Shown in pieces: positions 26,592-34,886 of a DNA stretch of 64,000 bases. The notes beneath the pieces were generated by a model. The model ran no database searches. It had not been told where the DNA came from and saw only the letters and a list, made by a program, of their open reading frames with translations. The DNA is taken from assembly GCF_014202435.1 (NCBI RefSeq), contig NZ_JACHGU010000002.1:620001-684000 (forward strand), read 5' to 3'. Source of the stretch: Pseudoxanthomonas broegbernensis (GTDB lineage Bacteria; Pseudomonadota; Gammaproteobacteria; Xanthomonadales; Xanthomonadaceae). Every line of letters begins with the position of its first letter. Position 1 is the stretch's first letter. The position numbers and the translations under genes are program-made.

Positions 26592-26835
26592 GGCGCAGGC
26601 CCCCGCGGCGTGAGGCGCAAGGACGGCGGCCGGCGGCGGCGATGCGGCGGCGGCGGGGGCGCGGGGAAGTCGGGTCGTGGTCCATAGGGTGCGTCCGGAG
26701 GACGCGGCGGCATCTTAGCAAACCGGCGGCGGCGGTCCCGGAACGGCCCCTGCGCGGCGGTGCAGTACCCCGGCGGGTGGCTGGCTGTCATAATTCCGGG
26801 AATAACCGCCCATCCCGCGGCCCAGGACAGCGTTC

Positions 26836-27462
26836 ATGTTCTCACTGCAGACCATCTTCGGTTCCGGCAAACAGTTCTTCGTGCTGCTCGACGAGGCGGC
26901 CGAAGCGGCCCAGGACAGCGCCAAGGCCCTGCACCAGATGATGAAGGCCGCGGACCGGCAGCCGTCCCTGGACGCCTTCAAGCTGGCCCGCCAGCGCGAG
27001 CGCACGGCCTCGGAGAAGATCGGCAAGGCGCTGGTGGAGAGCTTCATCACCCCGCTGGAGCGCGAGGACATCGAGGCGCTGGGCTCGGCGCTGTACAAGA
27101 TCCCCAAGCAGGTGGAGAAGTTCGCCGACCGCTACTCGCTGGCTACCCAGCACCTGGCCCACATCGACTTCGCCCCGCGCGCGGCGATGCTGGAGCAGGC
27201 CGCCGACGTGGTGGTGGAGATGGTCCACGAGCTGCGGCACCTGAACCTGGACCGGATGACCGCGCTCAACGAGAAGCTGCGCTCGATCGAGAACGAGGCC
27301 GACCGGCTGATGCTGGAGCTGTACCGCGACATCTACTCCGGGCGCCTGGACCACATGCAGATGTTCCTGCTCAAGGAGTTCTTCGAGATCCTGGAAAAGG
27401 CCATCGACCGCTGCCGCGAGGCCGGCGTGGTCGCCTACCAGATCGTGCTTTCGAATTCGTGA
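26836..27462 (+). CDS. DUF47 (PhoU-like) phosphate transport regulator
   Basis: A 208-residue, almost wholly helical protein of the DUF47/YkaA family, distantly related to PhoU. It begins MFSLQTIFGSGKQFFVLLDEAAE and shows paired E-x3-D metal-site patterns, for example LRSIENEADRLM near residue 155. Such proteins are nearly always encoded with PiT transporters and are thought to control them. Here the PiT gene starts 197 bases downstream on the same strand. A -10-like CATAAT at 26789-26794 precedes the gene, but no good -35 was seen. Confidence 0.92.
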   Translation: MFSLQTIFGSGKQFFVLLDEAAEAAQDSAKALHQMMKAADRQPSLDAFKLARQRERTASEKIGKALVESFITPLEREDIEALGSALYKIPKQVEKFADRYSLATQHLAHIDFAPRAAMLEQAADVVVEMVHELRHLNLDRMTALNEKLRSIENEADRLMLELYRDIYSGRLDHMQMFLLKEFFEILEKAIDRCREAGVVAYQIVLSNS

Positions 27463-27658
27463 TGGGGTGCGCCATGGCCTGTTCCGGTGCCGGCGTCGGG
27501 GAGTGGGGCGGCGCCCGCGCCACCGCCCCGGCGATTGGCCTCCATATCCCCCGGCCCGCCGCGGTGCGGCGGGGCCGCTACCTCGGCCCTAGGAAGCTCG
27601 CCTTCGGCGCGCCGGGTTCGAAGCGGTGGCCGATGGCGCGCGCGGAGGGAGCATCGCC

Positions 27659-28780
27659 ATGCTGACCCTCGTGCTGGTGGTGATCCTGGCCGCGCTGGTG
27701 TTCGAGTTCATCAACGGCTTCCACGACACCGCCAACTCCATCGCCACGGTGGTGGCGACCAAGGTGCTCTCGCCCGGCGCGGCGGTGTCGCTGGCGGCGG
27801 TGATGAACCTGATCGGCGCGCTGATGGGCACCGCGGTGGCGGCGACCATCGCCACCGGCATCATCAACACCGGCGTGGTGGAGGCGTCCTCGCAGGTGAT
27901 CCTGTGCGCGCTGATGGGCGGCATCGTCTGGAACCTGATCACCTGGTGGTTCGGCTTGCCGTCCTCGTCCTCGCATGCGCTGATCGGCGGGTTGTGCGGC
28001 GCGGCGCTGGCCGCAGCCAACAACGACTGGGACGCGCTGGTGTGGTCGCAGGACCTGGGCAACTGGGCCGCCAACAAGGGCCTGCTGTGGAAGGTGTTCC
28101 TGCCGATGGTGACCTCGCCGCTGGCCGGCTTCGTGATGGGCATGGCGGTGATGGTGCTGCTGTGGGCGATCATCGCCGGCATGGCCCGCGCCGGCGGCCT
28201 GCTGCGCCGGCTGGCGCGGCCGCGCTGGGTCAACGCCTTCTTCGGCAAGGCGCAGATCCTGTCGGCGGCGTACATGGGCTTCGCCCACGGCCACAACGAC
28301 GCGCAGAAGACCATGGGCATCATCGCCCTGACCCTGCTCGGCGCGGAAACCGCCGGCACCCTGGACGAATTGCCGGGCTGGCTGGCGTTCCTGCACCCGG
28401 GCCAGAGCGACGGCTCCCAGATCGCGACCTGGATCGTGGTCACCTGCGCGCTGGTGATGGCCGCCGGCACGGCGTCCGGCGGCTGGCGGATCATCAAGAC
28501 CCTGGGCCACAAGATGGTCAAGCTGCACCCGATCCACGGCTTCGCCGCGGAGACCAGCTCGGCCACGGTGCTGACCCTGGCGGCGCACTTCGGCATGCCG
28601 GTGTCGACCACGCACAGCATCTCCACCGCGATCATGGGCGTGGGCTTCGCCAAGAACCCGCGGGCGCTGAAGATCGGGGTGATCGAGCGGATCGTGTGGG
28701 CGTGGATCCTGACCATTCCCGCCGCCGGTGGGCTGGCCTACCTGTCGCTGCGCGGGATGAAGGCGGCCGGCTGGCTCTGA
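27659..28780 (+). CDS. Inorganic phosphate transporter, PiT family
   Basis: A 373-residue membrane symporter. The PiT signature GFHDTANSIATVVATKV occurs near the N-terminus (residues 20-36), and the inverted-repeat counterpart AHGHNDAQKTMGII lies in the second half. GLPSSSSHALIGGL and MPVSTTHSISTAIMGVG are the matching motifs of the two halves. It takes up phosphate (as metal phosphate in E. coli Pit) with protons. I used the ATG at 27659 because upstream in-frame codons lack membrane character. Confidence 0.94.
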   Translation: MLTLVLVVILAALVFEFINGFHDTANSIATVVATKVLSPGAAVSLAAVMNLIGALMGTAVAATIATGIINTGVVEASSQVILCALMGGIVWNLITWWFGLPSSSSHALIGGLCGAALAAANNDWDALVWSQDLGNWAANKGLLWKVFLPMVTSPLAGFVMGMAVMVLLWAIIAGMARAGGLLRRLARPRWVNAFFGKAQILSAAYMGFAHGHNDAQKTMGIIALTLLGAETAGTLDELPGWLAFLHPGQSDGSQIATWIVVTCALVMAAGTASGGWRIIKTLGHKMVKLHPIHGFAAETSSATVLTLAAHFGMPVSTTHSISTAIMGVGFAKNPRALKIGVIERIVWAWILTIPAAGGLAYLSLRGMKAAGWL

Positions 28781-28811
28781 GCCGGCCGCCGGCGGCGCGC
28801 CTTCGCCGCCG

Positions 28812-29222
28812 TCAAAGCAGGTCGCCGCCGGCCGACAGCGCGCGCTCCATGCGGTCGCCCAGGCCGCCGATCTCCAGCACCAGGCGCTCGACCTCGGCCG
28901 GGGCCAGGCCGTCGTAGGGGCGGTTCTCGCACAACTGCAGGTAGGGCACGCCGTCCAGGTCGCCCACGGCCAGGTAGCCGACGCCGCTGTGCCAGTTGAA
29001 TACCAGCGCGCGCCGGGCGTCGATGCCGGTGGTCGGTGCGACCGCGGTGCTCACCCGCAGCAACGGGCGGCCGTCGTCGCCGTCCAGTTGGGACAGGAAG
29101 ATCGACTGGTGCCGGCTGCCGCCGTCCAGCGACAGTTCCACGCAGGCCACGTAGGGCTCCTGCATGATCAGGCGGAAGCCGGAGGTATGCAGGTGGCTGC
29201 GGATCTGCTCGAAGTTGCGCAT
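28812..29222 (-). CDS. Conserved hypothetical protein
   Basis: A 136-residue soluble protein starting MRNFEQIRSHLHTSGFRLIMQEP. It is acidic, has no signal peptide or membrane segment, and contains a beta-rich middle (SLDGGSRHQSIFLSQLDGD, VFNWHSGVGYLAVGDLDG) with a helical C-terminus. The layout is reminiscent of YbjN or type III chaperone-like folds, but I cannot assign it. It is convergent with the PiT gene and divergent from the alkyltransferase-like gene 38 bases away. Confidence 0.75.
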   Translation of the reverse strand: MRNFEQIRSHLHTSGFRLIMQEPYVACVELSLDGGSRHQSIFLSQLDGDDGRPLLRVSTAVAPTTGIDARRALVFNWHSGVGYLAVGDLDGVPYLQLCENRPYDGLAPAEVERLVLEIGGLGDRMERALSAGGDLL

Positions 29223-29260
29223 GGCGGTCCTCGCCGGTTCGCCGGCTATGCTAGCGGCTG

Positions 29261-29605
29261 ATGTCCGCTCCGTCTGCCGACGCCACCGTACGCATCCTCG
29301 CCGCGGTCCGCGCGATCCCGCGCGGGCAGGTGGCCGGTTATGGCGAGGTGGCGCGCCGCGCCGGGCTGCCGGGCCGGGCGCGGCTGGCCGCGCGGGTGCT
29401 GGCCGGCAACACCGACCCGGACCTGCCCTGGCATCGCGTACTGCGCGCCGACGGCCGGATCGCCTTTCCGGAGGGCTCGGCCGGCTGGCGCGAGCAATGC
29501 CGGCGGCTGCGTGCCGAGGGGGTGGCGGTGGAGTGCGGCCGGGTACGGCGTGCAGCGGCGGCGGGCGACCTCGACGCGGCCGTGTGGGGGCCGGGGCCGC
29601 CGTAG
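29261..29605 (+). CDS. Alkyltransferase-like protein (ATL, MGMT family without active Cys)
   Basis: A 114-residue protein with the DNA-binding domain of O6-alkylguanine transferases: IPRGQVAGYGEVARRAGLPGRARL and RVLAGNTD. The active-site PCHRV of true transferases is PWHRV (residues 56-60), so Trp replaces Cys and methyl transfer is not possible. ATL proteins bind O6-alkylguanine and hand the lesion to nucleotide excision repair. The flipping Tyr is at about residue 27. A small stand-alone gene. Confidence 0.92.
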   Translation: MSAPSADATVRILAAVRAIPRGQVAGYGEVARRAGLPGRARLAARVLAGNTDPDLPWHRVLRADGRIAFPEGSAGWREQCRRLRAEGVAVECGRVRRAAAAGDLDAAVWGPGPP

Positions 29606-29682
29606 CGGCCACTGCCGCGAGGGGGGCGGGCCGCCGCCGTGGCGGGCGTTATGATGGCCCTCCCTTCCTTCCGGAGCCGCGG

Positions 29683-30354
29683 ATGTTCTCGCGACTGCCC
29701 ACCATCACCCGTGCCCTGCTGATCGGCAATGGCGCACTGTTCCTGCTGCAACTGCTGCTGGGCCAGTCCACCTTCGCCGCGTTCATGCTGTGGCCGCCCA
29801 GCGACATGGGCTTCGATCCGTTCTCGCCGGGGCAGAACTTCCAGCCGTGGCAACTGCTGACCTACGGGTTTCTGCACGGCAGCTTCGGCCACCTGCTGTT
29901 CAACATGTTGGCGCTGTACATGTTCGGCGCACCGCTGGAGCTGACCTGGGGCACGCGCCGGTTCCTGGCCTACTACCTGATATGCGTGGCCGGGGCGGGC
30001 CTGTGCCAGTTGGCCGTGGGCTGGTGGACGGTGTCGCAGGGCGCCGCCGCGTACCCGACGCTGGGCGCTTCGGGCGGGGTATTCGGCCTGTTGCTGGCCT
30101 ACGGCATGCTGTTCCCCAACCAGCGGGTGATGCTGCTGTTCCCGCCGATCCCGATGAAGGCGCGCACCTTCGTCATCGTGTTCGGCGCGCTCGAGCTGCT
30201 GCTGGGTTTCACTGGCTGGCAGCCGGGCGTGGCCCACTTCGCCCACCTGGGCGGCATGCTGTTCGGCTGGCTGGTGATCCGCTACTGGCGCGGGCAGCCC
30301 CCGTTCCGGCGCCGGCCGCCGGGCGGGCCATCGCACTTGGGGCGGGTGAAGTAG
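29683..30354 (+). CDS. Rhomboid family intramembrane serine protease
   Basis: A 223-residue protein with six hydrophobic helices. It starts MFSRLPTITRALLIGNGALFLLQ. The nucleophile serine is in GASGGVFGLL (Ser130) and the catalytic His in HFAHLGGMLFGWL (His188). HGSFGHLLFNMLALYMFG carries the conserved His/Asn of the oxyanion region. These proteases cleave membrane-embedded substrates. A Pro/Arg-rich tail (RRRPPGGPSHLGRVK) follows. The stop codon lies in a 20-base tandem duplication. Confidence 0.94.
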   Translation: MFSRLPTITRALLIGNGALFLLQLLLGQSTFAAFMLWPPSDMGFDPFSPGQNFQPWQLLTYGFLHGSFGHLLFNMLALYMFGAPLELTWGTRRFLAYYLICVAGAGLCQLAVGWWTVSQGAAAYPTLGASGGVFGLLLAYGMLFPNQRVMLLFPPIPMKARTFVIVFGALELLLGFTGWQPGVAHFAHLGGMLFGWLVIRYWRGQPPFRRRPPGGPSHLGRVK

Positions 30355-30380
30355 CCGGCCGGTGGGTGAAGTAGCCGGCC
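30344..30380 (+). repeat. Short tandem duplication over the rhomboid stop
   Basis: GGGTGAAGTAGCCGGCC is present at 30344-30360 and again at 30364-30380, a repeat distance of 20 bases. The first copy supplies the TAG stop of the rhomboid gene. Confidence 0.85.
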
Positions 30381-30408
30381 CCGCCGCGGATGCGCGGTGC
30401 CTGGCGCC

Positions 30409-32418
30409 TCAGCGCCAGACCCGGATCTGCTCGGCCTCGGCGCGCTGCATCGGCTGGCCGGCCTTGCAGCCGTAGGCGGCGGCGAACGCCGGCAGGTTGC
30501 CCAGCGGGACGTTGCTGCGCAGCGGGCCGGGGGCATGGATGTCGGCGGTCAGGCGTTCGCTGGCGGCATTGGGCGAGAGCTGCTGCGCCCACATCCGCGA
30601 CCAGGCCTGGAAGAAGGCCTGGCGTTCGGCCGGCTTGGCATCCGCATGCGCCTTGGCGTACGCCTCCCACGCCAGTTCCAGCCCGGCCAGGTCGCCCAGG
30701 CCCTCGTCCCGGACCAGGGTGCCGTTGACCTTGGCGCCCTTCACGCCGGGATAGTCGTAGGCGGCGTACTGGTTGGCCACGCGCTCGCCCAGGTGCAGCC
30801 AGGCGCTCTTGTCGGCCGGGGTCCACCAACTGCGCAGTTCGCCGCGGGCATCGACCAGCGCGCCCTTGGCATCGACCGCGCGGGTGAGCTGGTTGCCGAC
30901 CAGGGCGCCGTAGGCGCCGTAGACCATGGCCGGGTCCGCGGCGTCGAACACCGGCGGCTGCAGCACCGCGGCGGTGACGATCAGCCGGTTCTGGGCGATG
31001 TCGTAGGCCAGTGCGGGCTGCTGCGGCAGCACGTCCCAGCGGCGGTCGGCGTTGCCCTTGCCGATCCGCCTCATCTCCTCACGGTGGCGCCAGGCCGAGG
31101 CGATCAGCATGTTGCCGCCGAAGCTGCCGCGGCCCATCGGCTGCACCGTGTAGTCCAGGTCGCGGCGCGGGGTGCCCACCTCGATCTTCAGGTCCTTGAG
31201 CTTGGCGGCGGCCTCGGCCTTGGCCTCGTCGCTGAGCCAGGCCGCGCGCGCCACGGCGGCGACCTGGGCTTCGCGGACCTCGTCGATCACCACGCCGGCC
31301 CGGCGGCGCGCGGCCGGCGTGAGGTGGCGTTCGGCGTACTCGCGGCCCAGCATCGGGCCGGCGGCGGTGTTGATCGCCTCCAGCACCTGCTGCCAGCGCG
31401 GCGCGGGCGCGGCCTGGCCGGCCAGCACCTGGCCGCGGAAGCCGAAGCTGGCCTCACGGAAGCTCCTGGACAGGTACGGCGCCATCGCATCGCCCACGCG
31501 CCAGCGCAGGTAGGCTCTCCACTGCTCGGGCTTGACCCGGGCCACCATCGCGTCCAGCTCGGCGAACAGGGCCGGGTCGGGCAGCGAGACCAGATCGTCC
31601 TTGACTCCCTGGGCTTCGAGGAACTGGGCCAACTGCAGGTTGCGGTAGCGCTTGGCGACGTCGGCCGCCGGCACCGGCACGTAGGTGCGGAACGGATTGT
31701 TGAGGTCGGCCATCGACTGCGACTTGCGGGCGATGGCGGTCTCGATGTCGATCACCGCGCGGGTGTCGGCCTCCAGCCTGGCCTGCGGCGTGCCGGTGAG
31801 GGCGAGCACCTGCTTGACGTAGTCGCCGTAGCGGCCGAGCAGGGCCTGGGTGTCGGCGTCGCCGCGGGTATAGAAGGCCGGGTCGGGCAGGCCCATGCCG
31901 CCCTGCATGAAGTAGCCGATGTGGCGGTCCAGCGCCTTCAGGTCCACGTCGGGGGCGAAGTTGAACGCCACCGGGATGCCGACCTGGTGCAGCGCGGCGA
32001 TCGCGGCCGGCACGTCCTTGGCGCGCTTGATCGCATCGATGCGCGACAGCAGCGGGGCGATCGGCTTGGAGCCGTCGGCCTCCACCGCGGCCTCGTCCAG
32101 GCCGCTGGCCCAGAAGTCGCCCAGGCGCTTTTGCACTTCGTTCTGCGGCGACTGCATGGCCGCATCGAGCAGGTCGCGCTGCTGCTGCAGGCTGCGCGCG
32201 GCCAACTGGCCCAGGGCGCTGGCCGCGCCCGGATCGGCGGGAACGGGGTTGGCCTTGAGCCACTCGGCGTTGGCCTGGGCATAGAAATCGGTGCACTGCG
32301 CGGGTACTGCGGGAGCGCGGGCGGCGGCGCGCTTGCGCTGGGCGTGGGCGTCGGTGCTGGCCAGGGCGAGCAGGCCCAGGCTCAGGGCGAGGACGAGCGG
32401 GCGAATAGGTGGCGTCAT
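30409..32418 (-). CDS. M13-family peptidase homologue lacking the zinc motif (probable pseudo-protease)
   Basis: A 669-residue secreted protein with signal peptide (LVLALSLGLLALASTDAHA). The full M13/neprilysin layout is present, including CTDFYAQANAEW, LQPPVFDA and the C-terminal Cys and Trp. The catalytic HExxH is replaced by NQLTR at residues 509-513, where the neighbouring paralogue has HEMTH. The ExxxD motif is degenerate (EGLGDLAG at 572-579) but keeps Glu and Asp. The frame is intact over its whole length, so it is maintained as a protein. It probably binds peptides or modulates another enzyme rather than cleaving. The ATG at 32418 was chosen to place the signal peptide at the N-terminus. 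Confidence 0.9.
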   Translation of the reverse strand: MTPPIRPLVLALSLGLLALASTDAHAQRKRAAARAPAVPAQCTDFYAQANAEWLKANPVPADPGAASALGQLAARSLQQQRDLLDAAMQSPQNEVQKRLGDFWASGLDEAAVEADGSKPIAPLLSRIDAIKRAKDVPAAIAALHQVGIPVAFNFAPDVDLKALDRHIGYFMQGGMGLPDPAFYTRGDADTQALLGRYGDYVKQVLALTGTPQARLEADTRAVIDIETAIARKSQSMADLNNPFRTYVPVPAADVAKRYRNLQLAQFLEAQGVKDDLVSLPDPALFAELDAMVARVKPEQWRAYLRWRVGDAMAPYLSRSFREASFGFRGQVLAGQAAPAPRWQQVLEAINTAAGPMLGREYAERHLTPAARRRAGVVIDEVREAQVAAVARAAWLSDEAKAEAAAKLKDLKIEVGTPRRDLDYTVQPMGRGSFGGNMLIASAWRHREEMRRIGKGNADRRWDVLPQQPALAYDIAQNRLIVTAAVLQPPVFDAADPAMVYGAYGALVGNQLTRAVDAKGALVDARGELRSWWTPADKSAWLHLGERVANQYAAYDYPGVKGAKVNGTLVRDEGLGDLAGLELAWEAYAKAHADAKPAERQAFFQAWSRMWAQQLSPNAASERLTADIHAPGPLRSNVPLGNLPAFAAAYGCKAGQPMQRAEAEQIRVWR

Positions 32419-32594
32419 CGGGGGAATGGGCGCAGGGAAAGGGCGCGGGGAGTGTAGCAAGGCGGTTGCGGCTTGCCGTGGAGGGGGCGGTGCCCTGTTG
32501 CTCTGCGGAAGAGCGAGGCTCCTGCAAGGGGGCTCCGTGAAGCGCCCCGGCGAGCGTCCGGACGCAGCGCTTTCCCGGCGGGCGGGAGAAGTGC

Positions 32595-32627
32595 AAAAAA
32601 ACGAGGCCCGGTACGGCCGGGCCTCGT
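32595..32627 (-). terminator. Rho-independent terminator of the active M13 gene
   Basis: On the minus strand an 11-base perfect stem ACGAGGCCCGG / CCGGGCCTCGT with loop CCGTA, followed by seven T. It starts 22 bases after the stop of the upstream M13 gene, so the two M13 genes are probably transcribed separately. Confidence 0.87.
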
Positions 32628-32649
32628 GGGGTGCCGCGGTGGCGCGCGG

Positions 32650-34734
32650 TTACCAGATCACCACCTGGGCATCGCCCTGGCGGACCATGGGCTTGCCCGG
32701 TTCGCACTTGAACGCGGCGGCGAAGGCCGGCAGGTTCGAGGGCGCGCCGATGGCACGGAACTGGGCCGGGGCGTGCTCGTCGGTGGCGATGCGGTTCTTC
32801 AGTTCCTCCGGGGTGAAGTTGCGGCGCCACACGGTGGCCCAGTTGAGGAAGAAGCGCTGGTCGCGGGTGAGGCCGTCGGTCATCGGGTCGGGGGTATCGC
32901 CGGCGGCGGCCTTCATCGCGTCGTAGGCGGTGGCCAGCCCGCCGAGGTCGGCGATGTTCTCGCCCAGGGTGTGGCGGCCGTTGATCTTCTGCCCGTCGGC
33001 GGTGGCGTAGCCGTCGAATTGCGCCACCAGCTTGCCGGTGCGGCCGGAGAAGCCCTTGGCGTCGTCCTCGCTCCACCAGTTCTCGAACTTGCCGGTGGGG
33101 CCGAAGCGGCTGCCCTGGTCGTCGTAGCCGTGGGTCATCTCGTGGCCGATCACCGCGCCGATGCCGCCGTAATTCACCTCGTCGGGCGCGGCCGGGTCGA
33201 AGAACGGCGGCTGCAGGATCGCGGCCGGGAACACGATCTCGTTCTGCAGCGGGTTGTAGTAGGCGTTGACCGTCTGCGGGCTCATGCCCCATTCGGTCTT
33301 GTCCACCGGCTTGCCGATCTTGGACAGGCTCCAGCGGTAGTTGAACTCCTGCGCGGCCAGCACGTTGCCGATGTAGCTGTCGCGGCCGGTGGCCAGGCCG
33401 GCCCATTCGCGCCACTTGTCCGGGTAGCCGATCTTGGGCGTGAACGCGGCCTGCTTGGCCAGCGCCTTGAGCTTGGTGTCGGCGCCCATCCACTCCAGGT
33501 TCTCGATGCGCGCCTTCAGCGCGGTGCCCAGGTTGGCGACCAGCGCTTCCATCCGGGCCTTGGATTCGGGCGGGAAGGCGACCTGCACGTACAACTGGCC
33601 CAGGGCCTCGCCAGCCTGGGCGTTGATCGTGGCCAGCACGCGCTTCCAGCGCGGCTTCTGCTCCTTCTGGCCGCGCAGGGTCTTGGCGTAGAAGTCGAAG
33701 TTCTCGTCGGCGAAGGCGTCGCTCAGGTAGGGGGCGGCGGCGTCGACGGTATGGAAGCGCAGGTAGGCGCGCCATACCGAGGGGTCGGTGTCGCCCAGCG
33801 CCTTGCCCACTTCCTGGTGGAAGCCGGGAATGGCCAGCGAGAACTTCTCCGGCGCGGCCACGCCCTGCGATTCGAAGAACCGGGTCCACGGGAAGTTCGG
33901 GGCCAGCGCGTCGGCCTCGGCCAGGGTGACCGGGTGGTAGTACAGGGAGACGTCGCGCGACAGGTCCTCGCGCGACTTGGACACCTTGGCCAGGCGGGTC
34001 TCGAACGCCATCACCTCCTGCGCCTGGCCGCCCGCGTCGGCCGCGGCCACCCCGGACAGTTCCAGCACCTTGGCGATGTGGGCGACATAGGCGTCGCGGA
34101 TGTCCTTCTTGTCGGCGTCGAAGTAGTACTTGCTGTCCGGCAGGCCCAGGCCGCCCTGCATGGCGTAGGCGATGTTCATGTCCGGGTCCTGGAAATCGGC
34201 GTCGCCGCCGAAGTCGAACAGCAGGTTCCGGCCCTTGGCGGCGCTGGCGCGCAGGTAGTCGGCGATGGCCGGGCCGTCGGCCAGGGCGTCGATCGCGGCC
34301 AGCTCGGCGGACAGCGGCTCGATGCCCTGGGCGTTGATCCTGGCCTCGTCCATGCCGGTGGCCCACAGGTCGCCGACGATCTTCTTCACGCCGGTGGCCT
34401 CGGCGTCGGCGGCGGCCTGTTCGACGAGCTGGTGCTGCACGCCGTTGGAGCGCTCGTCCAGCATCTCGAACGCGCCCCAACTGGTGCGGTCGCCCGGGAT
34501 CGGGTTGGCGGCCAGCCAGGTGCCGTTGGCGTAGCCGGCGAAATCGGTGCAGGCGTCAACGTCCCGGTCCAGGTCGGCCAGGGCGAAGCGGTTGACCGGG
34601 GGCAGGGCGCTCTCGTCCAGGGTGAATTCCGGCGCGGCGTCGGTCTGCGCGGCGTCTTCCTTCTTGGAGCAGGCGGCCAGGGCCACGGCGATGGCCAGCG
34701 GCAGTAGCAGGATCTGGGAGTTGCGGATGTTCAC
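32650..34734 (-). CDS. M13-family zinc metallopeptidase, lipoprotein
   Basis: A 694-residue neprilysin/PepO-type endopeptidase. The signal peptide ends in the lipobox ALAAC (Cys22), so it is predicted to be lipid-anchored in the periplasm. Zinc-site HEMTH is at 531-535 in GAVIGHEMTHGYDDQGS and the third ligand in GENIADLGG (Glu592). The NAYY motif for substrate binding (VNAYYNP) and the C-terminal CEPGKPM ... W are present. Such enzymes cut oligopeptides. The next gene downstream is its inactive paralogue. Confidence 0.95.
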   Translation of the reverse strand: MNIRNSQILLLPLAIAVALAACSKKEDAAQTDAAPEFTLDESALPPVNRFALADLDRDVDACTDFAGYANGTWLAANPIPGDRTSWGAFEMLDERSNGVQHQLVEQAAADAEATGVKKIVGDLWATGMDEARINAQGIEPLSAELAAIDALADGPAIADYLRASAAKGRNLLFDFGGDADFQDPDMNIAYAMQGGLGLPDSKYYFDADKKDIRDAYVAHIAKVLELSGVAAADAGGQAQEVMAFETRLAKVSKSREDLSRDVSLYYHPVTLAEADALAPNFPWTRFFESQGVAAPEKFSLAIPGFHQEVGKALGDTDPSVWRAYLRFHTVDAAAPYLSDAFADENFDFYAKTLRGQKEQKPRWKRVLATINAQAGEALGQLYVQVAFPPESKARMEALVANLGTALKARIENLEWMGADTKLKALAKQAAFTPKIGYPDKWREWAGLATGRDSYIGNVLAAQEFNYRWSLSKIGKPVDKTEWGMSPQTVNAYYNPLQNEIVFPAAILQPPFFDPAAPDEVNYGGIGAVIGHEMTHGYDDQGSRFGPTGKFENWWSEDDAKGFSGRTGKLVAQFDGYATADGQKINGRHTLGENIADLGGLATAYDAMKAAAGDTPDPMTDGLTRDQRFFLNWATVWRRNFTPEELKNRIATDEHAPAQFRAIGAPSNLPAFAAAFKCEPGKPMVRQGDAQVVIW

Positions 34735-34886
34735 GATAGGGGTCTCCGGCCCGGGGGGCGGGCATGGTCGAGGGCCCGCGGCGGGGCAGTGGCGCCGACT
34801 GTACGCCGCCGTCCTGAAGCGGAGGACTGCCGTAGGTCATGATCCGGGCACAATGGCCGGGCGAGGGACCGGCGGGAGGGCGGGGC

